NCBI RefSeq assembly: GCF_000701445.1
Contig: NZ_JNIX01000007.1
Span: 355,501 to 419,500 of the forward strand
Direction: 5' to 3'
Origin: Brevundimonas bacteroides DSM 4726
GTDB taxonomy: Bacteria; Pseudomonadota; Alphaproteobacteria; Caulobacterales; Caulobacteraceae
Length of the DNA stretch: 64,000 bases
Positions 43,404-53,495 of the stretch are shown piece by piece (within the stretch, counting starts at the first letter, position 1; each line of letters starts with the position of its first letter). A model generated the notes under the pieces. It saw only the letters and a program-made list of their open reading frames with translations, had not been told where the DNA came from and did not search any database. A program made the position numbers and the translations under genes.

Positions 43404-45716
43404 ATGCCCTCGTTTTCGCGTCCTCTCGAAGAGACCCTGCACCGCGCCGTGGCCTATGCCAACGAGCGCCGTCATGAGTACGCCACGCTCGAACACCTGC
43501 TGCTGGCCCTGGTCGACGACCCGGACGCCTCGGCTGTGATGAAGGCCTGCAACGTCGACCTGACGGCGTTGAAGACGGCCCTGACCCTCTATGTCGACAC
43601 CGACCTGGCCGCGCTCGCGACCTCGGACGGCGAGGACGCCAAGCCGACCGCCGGCTTCCAGCGCGTGATCCAGCGCGCGGTCATCCACGTTCAAAGCTCC
43701 GGCCGGGAAGAGGTCTCGGGCGCAAACGTGCTCGTCGCCATCTTCTCGGAGCGCGAGAGCCACGCCGCCTACTTCCTGCAGGAGCAGGACATGACCCGCT
43801 ACGACGCGGTCAACTTCATCGCCCACGGCATCGCCAAGAAGGCCGGGCAGGGCGAGACCCGTCCCGCCAAGGCCGCCGGCCAGTCGCCGGAAGAGGCCGA
43901 GGACGCCGCCGCCGTCAAGTCAGGCGGCGAGGCGCTGGAGGCCTACTGCGTCGACCTCAACGAGAAGTCGAGGAACGGCAAGGTCGACCCCCTGATCGGC
44001 CGCCTGGCCGAGGTCGAGCGCTCGATCCAGATCCTGTGCCGCCGCACCAAGAACAACCCGCTGCTGGTCGGCGAACCCGGGGTCGGCAAGACCGCGATCG
44101 CGGAAGGCCTGGCCCGCAAGATCGTCAATGGCGAGGTGCCGGACGTGCTCAAGGGCGCGACCATCTATTCGCTCGACATGGGCGCGCTTCTGGCCGGCAC
44201 CCGCTACCGCGGCGACTTCGAGGAGCGGCTGAAGCAGGTCGTCAAGGAGCTCGAGAACCACGACGACGCCATCCTTTTCATCGACGAGATCCACACGGTG
44301 ATCGGGGCCGGCGCCACCTCCGGCGGGGCGATGGATGCGTCCAATTTGCTCAAGCCCGCGCTCGCGTCCGGCAGCCTGCGCTGCATGGGCTCGACGACCT
44401 ACAAGGAATACCGCCAGCACTTCGAGAAGGACCGGGCGCTCGTCCGTCGCTTCCAGAAGATCGACGTCAACGAGCCGACGGTCGAGGACACGGTCAAGAT
44501 CCTGCGCGGGCTCAAGAGCTCGTATGAGACCCACCACAAGCTGCGTTACACCGACGCGGCGATCCGCTCGGCGGTCGAGCTGTCGGCGCGCTACATGACC
44601 GACCGCAAGCTGCCGGACAAGGCGATCGACGTCATCGACGAGGCGGGCGCCTCGCAGATGCTGCTGGCCGAGTCCAAGAGGAAGAAGGTCATCGGCCAGA
44701 AGGAGGTCGAGGCCGTCATCGCCAAGATGGCCCGCATCCCGCCGAAGTCGGTGTCGAAGTCCGACACCGAGAGCCTGAAGGCGCTGAAGGACGACCTGAA
44801 CCGGGCCGTCTTCGGTCAGGACGCGGCGATCGAGCAGGTCTCCTCGGCCATGAAGCTGGCCCGCGCCGGTCTGCGCGATCCGCAGAAGCCCATCGGCGCC
44901 TTCCTGTTCTCCGGCCCCACCGGCGTCGGCAAGACCGAGGTGGCCAAGCAGCTGGCGGCGACGCTCGGCATCGAGATGCTCCGCTTCGACATGTCGGAGT
45001 ACATGGAGCGGCACACCGTCAGCCGCCTGATCGGCGCCCCTCCGGGCTACGTCGGCCATGACCAGGGTGGCTTGCTGACCGATGCGGTCGATCAGCATCC
45101 GCACGCCGTGGTCCTGCTGGACGAGATCGAGAAGGCCCACCCGGACGTCTACAACATCCTGCTCCAGGTCATGGACAACGGGATGCTGACCGACGCCGTC
45201 GGCAAGAAGGTTGATTTCAGGAACACCGTCCTGATCATGACCACCAACGCCGGCGCCGCCGACAACGCCCGCGCCTCCATCGGCTTTGGCCGCGGCAAGG
45301 TCGAGGGCGAGGACGACAAGGCCATCCAGCGCCTGTTCGCGCCCGAGTTCAGGAACCGTCTGGACGCCATCGTCGCCTTCAAGGCCCTGGATTCCGAGAC
45401 CATCCGCCAGGTGGTGACCAAGTTCGTGCTGCAGCTGGAAGCCCAACTGGCGGACCGCAACATCACCATCGAACTGACCGACGACGCCACCGACTGGCTG
45501 GCCAAGAACGGCTTCGACGAGCTCTACGGCGCCCGGCCCCTGGCCCGGACCATCCAGGAGCACATCAAGAAGCCGCTCGCCGACGACATCCTGTTCGGCA
45601 GGCTCACGCGCGGCGGCCACGTCCGGGTGGAGCTGAAGGACGGCAAGATCGCCTTCGACATCACCGCGGCGTCAGGCGCTCCCGCCAAGGAGACGGTCGA
45701 CGGCGAGGCGGTGTGA
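43404..45716 (+). CDS. clpA: ATP-dependent Clp protease ATP-binding subunit ClpA
   Basis: I use ATG 43404; an in-frame ATG at 43203 lies inside clpS in another frame. The 770-residue protein has an N-domain ([22 protein letters not shown]) and two AAA+ modules with Walker A GEPGVGKT (near 223) and GPTGVGKT (near 504). Walker B motifs are [14 protein letters not shown] and [14 protein letters not shown]. Arg finger and sensor motifs are also present. It unfolds substrates and feeds them to ClpP; the ClpP-binding loop lies in the second module. A strong terminator follows. Confidence 0.97.
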   Translation: MPSFSRPLEETLHRAVAYANERRHEYATLEHLLLALVDDPDASAVMKACNVDLTALKTALTLYVDTDLAALATSDGEDAKPTAGFQRVIQRAVIHVQSSGREEVSGANVLVAIFSERESHAAYFLQEQDMTRYDAVNFIAHGIAKKAGQGETRPAKAAGQSPEEAEDAAAVKSGGEALEAYCVDLNEKSRNGKVDPLIGRLAEVERSIQILCRRTKNNPLLVGEPGVGKTAIAEGLARKIVNGEVPDVLKGATIYSLDMGALLAGTRYRGDFEERLKQVVKELENHDDAILFIDEIHTVIGAGATSGGAMDASNLLKPALASGSLRCMGSTTYKEYRQHFEKDRALVRRFQKIDVNEPTVEDTVKILRGLKSSYETHHKLRYTDAAIRSAVELSARYMTDRKLPDKAIDVIDEAGASQMLLAESKRKKVIGQKEVEAVIAKMARIPPKSVSKSDTESLKALKDDLNRAVFGQDAAIEQVSSAMKLARAGLRDPQKPIGAFLFSGPTGVGKTEVAKQLAATLGIEMLRFDMSEYMERHTVSRLIGAPPGYVGHDQGGLLTDAVDQHPHAVVLLDEIEKAHPDVYNILLQVMDNGMLTDAVGKKVDFRNTVLIMTTNAGAADNARASIGFGRGKVEGEDDKAIQRLFAPEFRNRLDAIVAFKALDSETIRQVVTKFVLQLEAQLADRNITIELTDDATDWLAKNGFDELYGARPLARTIQEHIKKPLADDILFGRLTRGGHVRVELKDGKIAFDITAASGAPAKETVDGEAV

Positions 45717-45736
45717 TCCGCCTGATCACCAAAGCA

Positions 45737-45770
45737 AAAGGCCCGGGAGCGATTCCGGGCCTTTCGTTCG
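45737..45770 (+). terminator. Intrinsic terminator of clpS-clpA
   Basis: AAAGGCCCGG and CCGGGCCTTT form a perfect 10-bp stem with an 8-base loop, followed by CGTTCG. It lies 20 bases after the clpA stop. It is symmetric enough to serve the convergent CsbD-like gene too. Confidence 0.93.
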
Positions 45771-45785
45771 TTTATAGGGCTTGGG

Positions 45786-46094
45786 TCAGCGGCGACGGCG
45801 GCCCGAACCAGCCAGGATGAAGGCCAGCCCCGCGATGATGCCGGTGGTCAGCAGCGGCTTCCTCCGCGCGAAGTCCAGCCCCGTCCGCACCGGCTCGCGC
45901 AGGTCCGCCGGAGCCCGCTCCGACAGCGTCTCCAGCTTGTCGATGGCGCGGCCATAGGCGTCCAGCGCCTTGCCCTTCACCTCGTCGAACTTGCCTTCGA
46001 GCTGAAGCTTGGTGTCGCCGGTCAGACGGCCGAAGCCGCTCTTGAGCGTGCCGTTCGCGCCGGTCACGGCGCCTTCGATGCGTTCGTCGGTCAT
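45786..46094 (-). CDS. CsbD-like protein with C-terminal membrane helix
   Basis: The 102-residue protein opens with a CsbD-like domain (IEGAVTGANGTLKSGFGRLTGDTKLQLEGKFDEVKG is the family pattern, here at residues 6-41). A C-terminal hydrophobic helix (LTTGIIAGLAFILAG) and an Arg-rich end follow. CsbD proteins are general stress proteins of unclear biochemistry; this form with an added helix would be anchored in the inner membrane. It is convergent with clpA. Confidence 0.85.
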   Translation of the reverse strand: MTDERIEGAVTGANGTLKSGFGRLTGDTKLQLEGKFDEVKGKALDAYGRAIDKLETLSERAPADLREPVRTGLDFARRKPLLTTGIIAGLAFILAGSGRRRR

Positions 46095-46247
46095 GGGGGT
46101 GATCCTTCTAGGAGTGACGCCGGGGAGGCTTGCGGGAGAAAGCGCATGGCAACCGCTACGGTTCCGCCAACAAACGTGGTTGCGGGCGGGTCGCGGCGTG
46201 GCGATATCAGGCGAGCCGAAGGTAGCGAAAAGCGGAGCGAAACGACG

Positions 46248-46607
46248 ATGATCCGGTTCATCCTGCAGGCCGTGGTGACGGCGCTCGGCCTTTGGCTGGC
46301 GGCCTATGTCGTACCGGGGGTGGCCTTCACCCAGACGGGGTCACTGATCGCCGCGGCCGTTCTGCTCGGCATCGTCAACGCCGTGGTGAGGCCGATCCTG
46401 GTGGTTCTGACCTTCCCGCTGACGGTCATCACCTTCGGCCTGTTCCTCCTGGTCGTGAACGCCGCCACCATCGGCTTGGTTGCCAGCTTCCTCGGCGGCT
46501 TCGAGGTCGACGGCCTGTGGGCCGGCATCGGCGCGGCCGTCGTGACGGGGCTGGTCAGCTGGGTTGCAGGATCGGCGATCCCGGACGATCGGCAGCCGCG
46601 GGACTAG
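46248..46607 (+). CDS. Phage holin family IV-like membrane protein
   Basis: I use ATG 46248 (119 aa). The protein has four hydrophobic helices: [60 protein letters not shown] and [18 protein letters not shown]. This is the PF04020-type (holin family 4, superfamily IV) pattern common in bacterial genomes outside prophages. No lysis genes are adjacent, so a phage origin is not supported; the function is unknown. It overlaps convergent cobS by four bases. Confidence 0.82.
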   Translation: MIRFILQAVVTALGLWLAAYVVPGVAFTQTGSLIAAAVLLGIVNAVVRPILVVLTFPLTVITFGLFLLVVNAATIGLVASFLGGFEVDGLWAGIGAAVVTGLVSWVAGSAIPDDRQPRD

Positions 46608-47611
46608 CCCACCTTCACCCGCACCGCCGCCTCGGGGAGGTCCTCGCCGAACGCCCGCTGATAGAACTCCGCGATGGTCGGACGCTCCAGCTCGTCGCAC
46701 TTGTTCAGGAACGTCAGGCGGAAGCTCAGCCCCAGGTCGCCGCCGAAGATCTGGGCGTTCTGGGCCCAGGTGATCACAGTGCGGGGGCTCATGACCGTCG
46801 AGATGTCGCCATTCATGAAGGCGTTGCGGGTCATGTCGGCGACGCGGACCATGGCGGCGATCTTCCTGCGGCCCTCCGCGTCGGCCCACTCCGGCACCTT
46901 GGCGGCGACGATCTCGGCCTCCACGTCATGGTCGAGATAGTTGAGCGTCGTCACGATCGACCAGCGGTCCATCTGGCCCTGATTGATCTGCTGGGTGCCG
47001 TGATACAGGCCCGAGGTGTCGCCCAGACCGATGGTGTTGGTGGTGGCGAACAGGCGGAACCATTTGTTGGGCCGGATCACCCGGTTCTGGTCCAGCAGGG
47101 TCAGACGGCCCTGCGCCTCCAGCACGCGCTGGATGACGAACATCACGTCGGGGCGACCGGCGTCGTATTCATCGAACACCAGGGCGATCGGGCGCTGGAT
47201 GGCCCAGGGCAGCATCCCCTCGCGGAACTCGGTGACCTGCTTGCCGTCCTTCAGGACGATGGCGTCCTTGCCGACCAGGTCGATCCTGCTGACGTGGCTG
47301 TCCAGGTTCACCCGCACCAGCGGCCAGTTCAGTCGCGCCGCCACCTGCTCGATGTGCGTGGACTTGCCGGTGCCGTGATAGCCCTGGACCATCACGCGGC
47401 GGTCATGAGCGAAGCCGGCGCAGATGGCCAGCGTCGTCTGCGGATCGAAGCGATAGGCCGGATCGACCTCGGGCACATGGCTGTCGCCCGGATCGAAGCA
47501 GGGCAAGGTCATGTCGGAATCGACGCCGAAGGCCTCGCGCACCGAGACCTTGCGGTGGGGTTCGAACGTCAGGAGCGGATCGGGCGAAGCGTCGAGCGGA
47601 GAGGGAGCCAT
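46604..47611 (-). CDS. cobS: Cobaltochelatase subunit CobS (AAA+ ATPase)
   Basis: The 335-residue protein matches Cob[17 protein letters not shown], then Walker A in [42 protein letters not shown] (Walker B), and [30 protein letters not shown]. With CobT and CobN it inserts cobalt into hydrogenobyrinic diamide, and similar pairs act elsewhere as general AAA chaperones. CobT is not in the window. The J-domain protein and BolA nearby recur in this neighbourhood in other alphaproteobacteria. Confidence 0.92.
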   Translation of the reverse strand: MAPSPLDASPDPLLTFEPHRKVSVREAFGVDSDMTLPCFDPGDSHVPEVDPAYRFDPQTTLAICAGFAHDRRVMVQGYHGTGKSTHIEQVAARLNWPLVRVNLDSHVSRIDLVGKDAIVLKDGKQVTEFREGMLPWAIQRPIALVFDEYDAGRPDVMFVIQRVLEAQGRLTLLDQNRVIRPNKWFRLFATTNTIGLGDTSGLYHGTQQINQGQMDRWSIVTTLNYLDHDVEAEIVAAKVPEWADAEGRRKIAAMVRVADMTRNAFMNGDISTVMSPRTVITWAQNAQIFGGDLGLSFRLTFLNKCDELERPTIAEFYQRAFGEDLPEAAVRVKVG

Positions 47612-47672
47612 GTCGCTCCTCTAGAGGCGCCGCGCGCGCGGCTCAACACGCGCGCGGCCTCTTTGGGTGCGG

Positions 47673-48101
47673 TTATTCCGCCGACAGGTCGACGTCGACG
47701 TTGCCGCGCGTGGCGTTGGAGTAGGGGCAGACCTGATGAGCCTTGGCGATCAGGGCGTCGATGGCGGCCTTGTCCAGGCCGTGGTCGGTGACCTTCAGGT
47801 CCACGGAGATATTGTAGCCCTCGCCGCGGTCGTTCTTGCCGAAGCCGATTCCGGAGTGGACCTTGGTGTCCGGCCCGACCGGCGTGCCTGCCTGCTGGCT
47901 GACCAGACGCAGCGCCCCGAGGTAGCAGGCGGCGTAGCCCACGGCGAACAGCTGCTCCGGATTGGTGCCCGGGCCGTCGTCGCCGCCCATCGCCTTGGGC
48001 ACGGACAGAGCGACGTCGATCTTGCCGTCGTCGGTGTGCGACCGCCCGCCCGCGCGGCCTCCGCCCGAGGCGACGGCGTGGGCCTTGTAGAGAACGTCCA
48101 T
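47673..48101 (-). CDS. ohr: Organic hydroperoxide resistance protein Ohr
   Basis: A 142-residue OsmC-fold protein. The two redox cysteines are Cys59 in LFAVGYAACYLGAL and Cys125 in AHQVCPYSNAT, with the catalytic Arg expected in the N-terminal region (GGRAGGRSHTDDG). These features separate Ohr from OsmC. It reduces organic hydroperoxides with a dihydrolipoyl-type donor. OhrR, the usual repressor, is not adjacent. Confidence 0.92.
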   Translation of the reverse strand: MDVLYKAHAVASGGGRAGGRSHTDDGKIDVALSVPKAMGGDDGPGTNPEQLFAVGYAACYLGALRLVSQQAGTPVGPDTKVHSGIGFGKNDRGEGYNISVDLKVTDHGLDKAAIDALIAKAHQVCPYSNATRGNVDVDLSAE

Positions 48102-48140
48102 GTGTGGCTCCTGTTGGGAAGAGGAGCCTGATGTAGTGTG

Positions 48141-48163
48141 TCCCTCGCCCAGCGGGAGAGGGA
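48141..48163. repeat. Single-hairpin form of the palindromic repeat
   Basis: TCCCTCGCCCAGCGGGAGAG plus GGA forms a short hairpin like the outer hairpins of the long repeats, with one mismatch. It fills the gap between ohr and the J-domain gene, directly at the J-domain gene's stop codon. Confidence 0.6.
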
Positions 48164-48835
48164 TCAGTTGGCCATCCCGGCCTTCTTCAGCGTCTTGTAA
48201 GCCTTGATGACGCGCTGCAGCTTGGCCTCCGCGCCCCGGTCGCCCTGGTTCAGGTCGGGGTGGAAGCGTTTCAGCAGCTCATGATAGCGCGCCTTGACCG
48301 CCGCCTTGTCGGTTCGGGCGTCCAGATCGAGGTCGGCCAGCGCCTGTCGCTCCAGCTTGCCCAGCCGCAGCCCTTCTTCTTCTGCCGCCGCCTGTTCGCG
48401 CACGCGGCGGCCGAACAGGCCGAAGCTGTCGTGCCAGCCCCCGGTGCCTCCGGTATTGGCTGTGCCCATCTTGGCCGCGAAGGCCGCGGCCTCGCGGGAA
48501 AACTTGCCCGCCTTCATCTCCCAGGTCGGACGGCCGCCGGTCATGGCCTCGCGTTCCTGGGCGGCGCGGATCTGGCCCTCGGTCATGCCGGCGTAGAAGT
48601 TCCAGCCCTTGTTGTACTCGCCCGCGTGCGGCTGGCAGAAGTCGTAGAATTCGTTCAGCCGCTCGCGGGACTTGGGCGCCCTGGCGGTCGCGGCGCGGTT
48701 GCAGTCGGGCCACTGGCAGGGCTTCTCGCCCGGCTTCAGGCGCAGGACATCGGCCTCCGCTTCCTCCTCCTCGGGGCACGGCGGCTTGATCCGCATGTCC
48801 TTGAAGCGGGGTTTGTACTGGAACGAAGCAGGCAT
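48164..48835 (-). CDS. DnaJ-like J-domain protein
   Basis: I use ATG 48835 (223 aa, MPASFQYKPRFKDMRIKPP); the longer frame overlaps the divergent bolA gene. The N-terminal part has four cysteines and histidines (PCPEEEEAEA, PCQWPDCNRAATA, FYDFCQPHAGEYN), possibly a small metal site. The J-domain is C-terminal, with HPD in LLKRFHPDLNQGDR. It would act as a DnaK co-chaperone. The pairing with divergent bolA and nearby cobS is common in this group. Confidence 0.88.
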   Translation of the reverse strand: MPASFQYKPRFKDMRIKPPCPEEEEAEADVLRLKPGEKPCQWPDCNRAATARAPKSRERLNEFYDFCQPHAGEYNKGWNFYAGMTEGQIRAAQEREAMTGGRPTWEMKAGKFSREAAAFAAKMGTANTGGTGGWHDSFGLFGRRVREQAAAEEEGLRLGKLERQALADLDLDARTDKAAVKARYHELLKRFHPDLNQGDRGAEAKLQRVIKAYKTLKKAGMAN

Positions 48836-48880
48836 CGTCTCCAGTGTAGGGGCGATTTGGTCACCATCAAGGAACACCGC

Positions 48881-49180
48881 ATGGCCGAAGGCCCGATTGC
48901 GACGATTATCCGCAAGAAGCTGACGGCGGCGCTCGCTCCGACGCGGCTCGAGATCGAAGACGACAGCGCCCGCCACGCCGGACACCACCACGAAGGCGGC
49001 ATGGACGCGAAACCGGGCGGTGAGAGCCACTTCAATCTGAACGTCGTGTCCGCCGCGTTCGAAGGGCAAAATCGGGTGGCGCGCCAGCGGACGATCAACG
49101 CCCTACTGGCCGAGGAACTGGCCGGTCCTGTGCACGCCTTGTCGATCCGCGCCCTGACGCCGGCTGAGGCCGTGGACTGA
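48881..49180 (+). CDS. bolA: BolA family protein
   Basis: A 99-residue protein: MAEGPIATIIRKKLTAALAP, then ESHFNLNVVSAAFEGQNRVARQRTINALLAEEL, the BolA core with its class II KH-like fold. A His-rich insertion (HAGHHHEGG) occurs before the core, possibly for Fe-S or metal contact. BolA proteins work with monothiol glutaredoxins in iron-sulfur handling. Only 45 bases separate its start from the divergent J-domain gene, so both promoters overlap. Confidence 0.93.
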   Translation: MAEGPIATIIRKKLTAALAPTRLEIEDDSARHAGHHHEGGMDAKPGGESHFNLNVVSAAFEGQNRVARQRTINALLAEELAGPVHALSIRALTPAEAVD

Positions 49181-49256
49181 CGAAAACGTCGTTCACCCCC
49201 TCTTAGAAGGTTCGCCCTAGCGTGGCATTCGGGACTGTTTGCACGACGGGGTAGGG

Positions 49257-51074
49257 ATGGTTGGGTCCGAGGAGATCGGCAAGAGCCTCGGCGCCGGGCA
49301 AGGCGCTGCGGGCGACGCCGCCCAGGCCCTGACGGCCATCCTGCAGACGCAGTATCTGCGTTATCTCATTATCGCCAGCTGGGCGCTGGGTTTGCTCGCG
49401 ACCGTCGGCTGGCTTGAAGCGGGGGTCTGGTTCTGCGGCACGGTCGCGGCGGGGGCCGTCCGCGGCGCCTTCGAACGGCGGATGGCGGACAAGGTAGCGG
49501 CCGGCTGGGGACTGGTGTTTCCCGCCATCGCGACGGTCACAACGGCCGCCTGGGCGTCCGCCCCGCTGCTGGCCTGGTTCTCCGGCCATGAGTTCGGCCA
49601 TTCCCTGGCTGTCGCCCTCTTGATCGGCGGCTATGTGCTGGTCTTCTCGCAGCTGAGAAGCTCGCCGAGGCAGGCCATCGTCATCTCCTCGCCCTATTCG
49701 CTGGCCGCTGTCGTCATTCTGGCCAGCAGTTGGGGCACGCCGGAGTTCTGGCCGTTCCTGGCCATCATGCCGTTCACGGCAGCCGGCCTGTTTGTGCTGG
49801 TCACCATGACCATGCTGCGGGAGGAGCGCATCAAGGCTTTCCAGGAGCATCAGGCCCATCTGATCGAGGAGCTTCAGGCCGCCCGCGACAAGGCCGACGC
49901 CGCCAACCAGGCCAAGTCCAGCTTTCTGGGCGTTATCTCGCACGAGCTGCGCACGCCCATGAACGGTGTGCTGGGCGCGGCCCAGCTGCTGAGCGCCACC
50001 CGGCTGGAGGCCACCCAGCGCGAGTATCTTTCGATCATCCGCAACTCGGGCGACAACCTGCTAAGCCTGCTGAACGACATTCTCGACATGACCAAGATCG
50101 AGGCGGGTAAGATGACCTTCGAGGTCATCGACATCAATATCGAGGACCTGCATCGCCGTGTGACTGGCCCGTTCGTCGCCCAGGCCGAGGCCAAGGGGCT
50201 CGAGTTCCGCTCGACGTTCGACGGCGAACCGCCCGCTGTGGTTCGCGGTGATCCCCTGCGCGTCTGTCAGGTGATACAGAACCTGCTGTCGAACGCCGTG
50301 AAGTTCACGGAGACTGGTGCCGTCGAATACGTGGTGCGCACGCGCCGCATCAGCGATCGGCGGTGCGTCTTCGAATTCGCCGTAACCGACAGCGGCGCCG
50401 GGATCGCGCCCGATGATCTGGAGCGGCTGTTCCAGCCCTTTACCCAGGCCGACGTGTCCTCGACCCGCAAGTTTGGCGGCACGGGGCTGGGCCTGACTAT
50501 CGCTCGGCGGATGGCCAACATCATGGGTGGGGACATCACCGTGACGTCCACGGTAGGCGTCGGTTCGACATTTACCCTGTCGGTCGAGGCCGAGGTGGTG
50601 GAATGGAAGTCCATCCAGGCGATCGAGGCCGTCGATGCCGACGGTGAAGATGGCGAGAGCCTGTCTGTGCTGGTCGTCGAGGACCACCCAGTCAACCGTA
50701 TGATTTTGGAGGCTTGGCTGACGTCGGCTGGGCACACCACAACCGCGGCCGAGAACGGCCAGATCGCCGTCGATCTGGCCGCCGATCAGGGCTTCGATCT
50801 TATCATCATGGACGTGAACATGCCCGTGATGGACGGTCTCAGCGCGACCCGCCTGATTCGTCAGGCCGGGGCCAACCAGAACACGCCGGTTGCCGTTCTG
50901 TCAGCGTCCGCCCGGCACGAGGATCACGAAGCGGGTCTGCAGGCCGGGGCCGACGCCTATCTGAACAAACCCATCGATTTCTCCGCCTTGGCCCGACTGA
51001 TCCAGACGGTCGGATCGGGCCGCGACGCCGTGCGCGAGATGGCGGAATGCGACGAGAACCGGGCGGCGGCCTGA
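49257..51074 (+). CDS. Hybrid sensor histidine kinase with receiver domain
   Basis: I use ATG 49257; an in-frame TTG at 49239 would add six residues. The 605-residue protein has six membrane helices in the first 185 residues, no recognised sensor domain, a short coiled coil, and a HisKA domain with the phospho-accepting His in FLGVISHELRTPMNG (near 228). A HATPase domain (NLLSNAVKFT, DSGAGIAPDDLERLFQPF, GGTGLGLTIARR) and a C-terminal receiver with phospho-Asp in DLIIMDVNMPVMDG (near 520) follow. The signal and output partners are unknown. Confidence 0.93.
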   Translation: MVGSEEIGKSLGAGQGAAGDAAQALTAILQTQYLRYLIIASWALGLLATVGWLEAGVWFCGTVAAGAVRGAFERRMADKVAAGWGLVFPAIATVTTAAWASAPLLAWFSGHEFGHSLAVALLIGGYVLVFSQLRSSPRQAIVISSPYSLAAVVILASSWGTPEFWPFLAIMPFTAAGLFVLVTMTMLREERIKAFQEHQAHLIEELQAARDKADAANQAKSSFLGVISHELRTPMNGVLGAAQLLSATRLEATQREYLSIIRNSGDNLLSLLNDILDMTKIEAGKMTFEVIDINIEDLHRRVTGPFVAQAEAKGLEFRSTFDGEPPAVVRGDPLRVCQVIQNLLSNAVKFTETGAVEYVVRTRRISDRRCVFEFAVTDSGAGIAPDDLERLFQPFTQADVSSTRKFGGTGLGLTIARRMANIMGGDITVTSTVGVGSTFTLSVEAEVVEWKSIQAIEAVDADGEDGESLSVLVVEDHPVNRMILEAWLTSAGHTTTAAENGQIAVDLAADQGFDLIIMDVNMPVMDGLSATRLIRQAGANQNTPVAVLSASARHEDHEAGLQAGADAYLNKPIDFSALARLIQTVGSGRDAVREMAECDENRAAA

Positions 51075-51171
51075 ACCGCGCCTGACGTTCCCCGTTCAGA
51101 CCGGGCTCAAACGCGGGCTCCTAAGGTGAGCGCAGGTCGGTAGTTCCCGACACGCCCCAGGAGTATCCGCC

Positions 51172-51660
51172 GTGAAGAAACTCATCATCGCCAGCCTGGC
51201 CGCCCTCGTCGCGGCAGGCTCAATGGCCACCGCCTCCGCCGCCGACGCACAGTCGCGCTATGACCGCAACGACCGCCAGGAACAGCGCCAGGACCGTCGT
51301 GACGATCGTCAGGACCGCCGTGAATGGCGCGAGGACCGTCGTGAATGGCGTCAGGAGCAGCGCGAGGATCGTCGCGACTACCGCCAGCAGGCCCGGGCCT
51401 ACGAGCGGTGGCAGCGGGCAGAGCGCCGCTACAACGCTGGCCGCTACTATGCTCCGCGCGGCTATCAGTATCGCCAATGGAGCTATGGCCAGCGAATCCC
51501 CAGCGCCTATGTGAACGGCTACGTGATCCGTGACTACAACCGCTATGGTCTGCGCCAGCCGCCCCAGGGCTATCACTATGTCCGCAGCGGCAATGACGTG
51601 GTCCTCGCTGCCGTCGCCGGTGGCCTGATCACCGCCGTGATCGCGGGCCTGTTCAACTAA
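51172..51660 (+). CDS. RcnB-family periplasmic protein
   Basis: The 162-residue protein has a signal peptide (LIIASLAALVAAGSMATASA, cleaved near residue 24), then a very Arg/Asp/Gln-rich stretch with QDRRDDRQDRREWREDRREW repeats. The RcnB core follows (RIPSAYVNGYVIRDYNRYGL, QPPQGYHYVRSGNDVVLAAV) and then a hydrophobic end. RcnB in E. coli tunes nickel and cobalt export. Here the repeats may bind polyanions or metal. No rcnA exporter gene is nearby, so the role is inferred only from the family. Confidence 0.87.
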   Translation: MKKLIIASLAALVAAGSMATASAADAQSRYDRNDRQEQRQDRRDDRQDRREWREDRREWRQEQREDRRDYRQQARAYERWQRAERRYNAGRYYAPRGYQYRQWSYGQRIPSAYVNGYVIRDYNRYGLRQPPQGYHYVRSGNDVVLAAVAGGLITAVIAGLFN

Positions 51661-51678
51661 GACTCGCGCCCGAAAGCG

Positions 51679-51710
51679 ACGCCCTGGAGGGAGACCTCCG
51701 GGGCGTTTTC
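51679..51710 (+). terminator. Intrinsic terminator of the RcnB-like gene
   Basis: ACGCCC and GGGCGT pair outside, TGGAGG and CCTCCG inside, with a GAGA loop, followed by TTTTCGCG. It lies 19 bases after the RcnB stop. Confidence 0.88.
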
Positions 51711-51744
51711 GCGTTTGGACCTGTCCATGCCTAGATGAGGGCCG

Positions 51745-53436
51745 ATGCGCGCTTTCGCCGAATTGCTGGACCGCCTGGCCCTGACGGGATCGAGGAACGC
51801 CAAGCTCGTCCTGCTGCGCGACTACCTGCGGGCGACGCCCGATCCGGACCGGGGCTGGGCGCTGGCGGCCCTGACCGGAGACCTGACCTTCGACTCCGCC
51901 AAGCCGGCGATGATCCGCAAGGCCGTGGAGGCCCGGGTCGATGCGGTCCTGTTCGGCTGGTCTTACGACTATGTGGGCGATCTGGCCGAAACGGTGGCCC
52001 TGATCTGGCCGGCCGATCCGGAGTACCGACCCAATCGCGAACCCGAGTTGGGCGAGGTGGTCGAGGCGCTCCGCACCGCCAAGCGCTCAGAGGTGCAGAG
52101 TCTGATCGAAGGATGGCTGGACGCGCTCCAGCCCAAGGGCCGCTGGGCCTTGCTGAAGCTTGTGACCGGAGCTTTGCGTGTCGGCCTCTCGGCCCGGCTG
52201 GCGAAGACCGCGGCCGCCATGATCCGGCCGGAGGTGATCCTGGAGGCGCCGGATCCGGAAGGCGGGGAGGGGGCGACGCCTCTTGTGCCCGTCGACGTTT
52301 CGGAGATCGAGGAGGTCTGGCATGCGGTCGATCCGCCCTACGCCGACCTGTTCGCCTGGCTGGAGGGACGGGTGGAGCGGCCCAGCCCCGATAGCCCCGG
52401 CCGCTTCCGCCCCGTGATGCTAGCGGTCGCCATCGATGAGGCGGTCGATTTCCAGAAGCTGGACCCCGCCGACTACGCCGCCGAATGGAAGTGGGACGGC
52501 ATCCGCGTTCAGGCGGTCAATGAGGGCGGGGTGAAGCGGCTCTACTCCCGAACCGGCGACGAGATCGCCGCCGCCTTCCCCGAGGTGGTGTCGGCCCTGA
52601 CGTTCGAGGGAGCGATCGACGGAGAACTGGTCGTCATGCGCGATGGGCAGATCGCGCCCTTCGGCGACCTGCAGCAGCGACTGAACCGCAAGACCGTCGA
52701 CGCCAAGGCCATGGCCGCCTTCCCGGCCGCCATCGTGGCTTATGACGCCCTGGCGCTGGACGGCGAGGACATGCGACCCCTGTCCTTGCGGCAGCGTCGG
52801 GCGCGGCTGGAGGCCATGGTCGGGGCGCATGGCGGCGAGCGGCTGATCTTGTCGCCGGTCGTCACCTACGCCGACTGGACCGAGCTCGGGCGGCTGCGCG
52901 CCGATCCGCCGGTCGGGGCGGCGGCGGAAGGGCTGATGCTGAAGCGATGGGACAGCCCCTACCTGGCGGGGCGGCCGAAGGGGCCGTGGTTCAAGTGGAA
53001 GCGCGATCCGCACACGATCGACGCCGTGCTGATGTACGCCCAGCGCGGGCATGGGAAGCGGTCCAGCTTCTATTCCGACTACACCTTCGGCGTCTGGACA
53101 CCCGAAGGCACGCTGACGCCCGTCGGCAAGGCCTATTTCGGCTTCACCGACGAGGAGCTGAAGCAGCTGGACAAGTTCGTTCGGGATCATACCGTCGACC
53201 GGTTCGGCCCGGTGCGGTCGGTCCGAGCCGAGCGAGACTTTGGCCTCGTGCTGGAGGTCGCGTTCGAGGGTCTGCAGCGTTCGCCCCGACACAAGTCGGG
53301 CGTCGCCATGCGCTTTCCGCGCGTCAGCCGCATCCGCTGGGACAAGCCTGCGCGCGAAGCCGCCACGATCGACGAGGTCATGGACCTGCTGGACGCCATC
53401 GAGGGCGGCGGCGGGCGGATCGCCGTCCCGGTCTGA
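51745..53436 (+). CDS. ATP-dependent DNA ligase (cisplatin-response type)
   Basis: A 563-residue ligase with an N-terminal DNA-binding part (LLDRLALTGSRNAKLVLLRDYL) and the nucleotidyl transferase core. The adenylated lysine is in EWKWDGIRVQ (near 249), followed by LYSRTGDEIAAAFPEV, FEGAIDGELVVM, AEGLMLKRWDSPY and GPWFKWKRD. The C-terminal OB part holds EEGLKQ-like and GVAMRFPRVSRIRWDKPA motifs. This group is linked to repair of cisplatin-type damage, usually beside an MBL-fold exonuclease and a helicase. Neither partner is adjacent here. Confidence 0.92.
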   Translation: MRAFAELLDRLALTGSRNAKLVLLRDYLRATPDPDRGWALAALTGDLTFDSAKPAMIRKAVEARVDAVLFGWSYDYVGDLAETVALIWPADPEYRPNREPELGEVVEALRTAKRSEVQSLIEGWLDALQPKGRWALLKLVTGALRVGLSARLAKTAAAMIRPEVILEAPDPEGGEGATPLVPVDVSEIEEVWHAVDPPYADLFAWLEGRVERPSPDSPGRFRPVMLAVAIDEAVDFQKLDPADYAAEWKWDGIRVQAVNEGGVKRLYSRTGDEIAAAFPEVVSALTFEGAIDGELVVMRDGQIAPFGDLQQRLNRKTVDAKAMAAFPAAIVAYDALALDGEDMRPLSLRQRRARLEAMVGAHGGERLILSPVVTYADWTELGRLRADPPVGAAAEGLMLKRWDSPYLAGRPKGPWFKWKRDPHTIDAVLMYAQRGHGKRSSFYSDYTFGVWTPEGTLTPVGKAYFGFTDEELKQLDKFVRDHTVDRFGPVRSVRAERDFGLVLEVAFEGLQRSPRHKSGVAMRFPRVSRIRWDKPAREAATIDEVMDLLDAIEGGGGRIAVPV

Positions 53437-53495
53437 GCTGCGGAAATTAGCGCAGGAGGGTTCCATTCCGGACTCGCGGCGTTAGACCCACCCGT

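Noticed and set aside
46248..46607. Prophage remnant because of the holin-like protein
   Set aside because: No other phage gene is near, and this family is common in bacterial chromosomes as an ordinary membrane protein.
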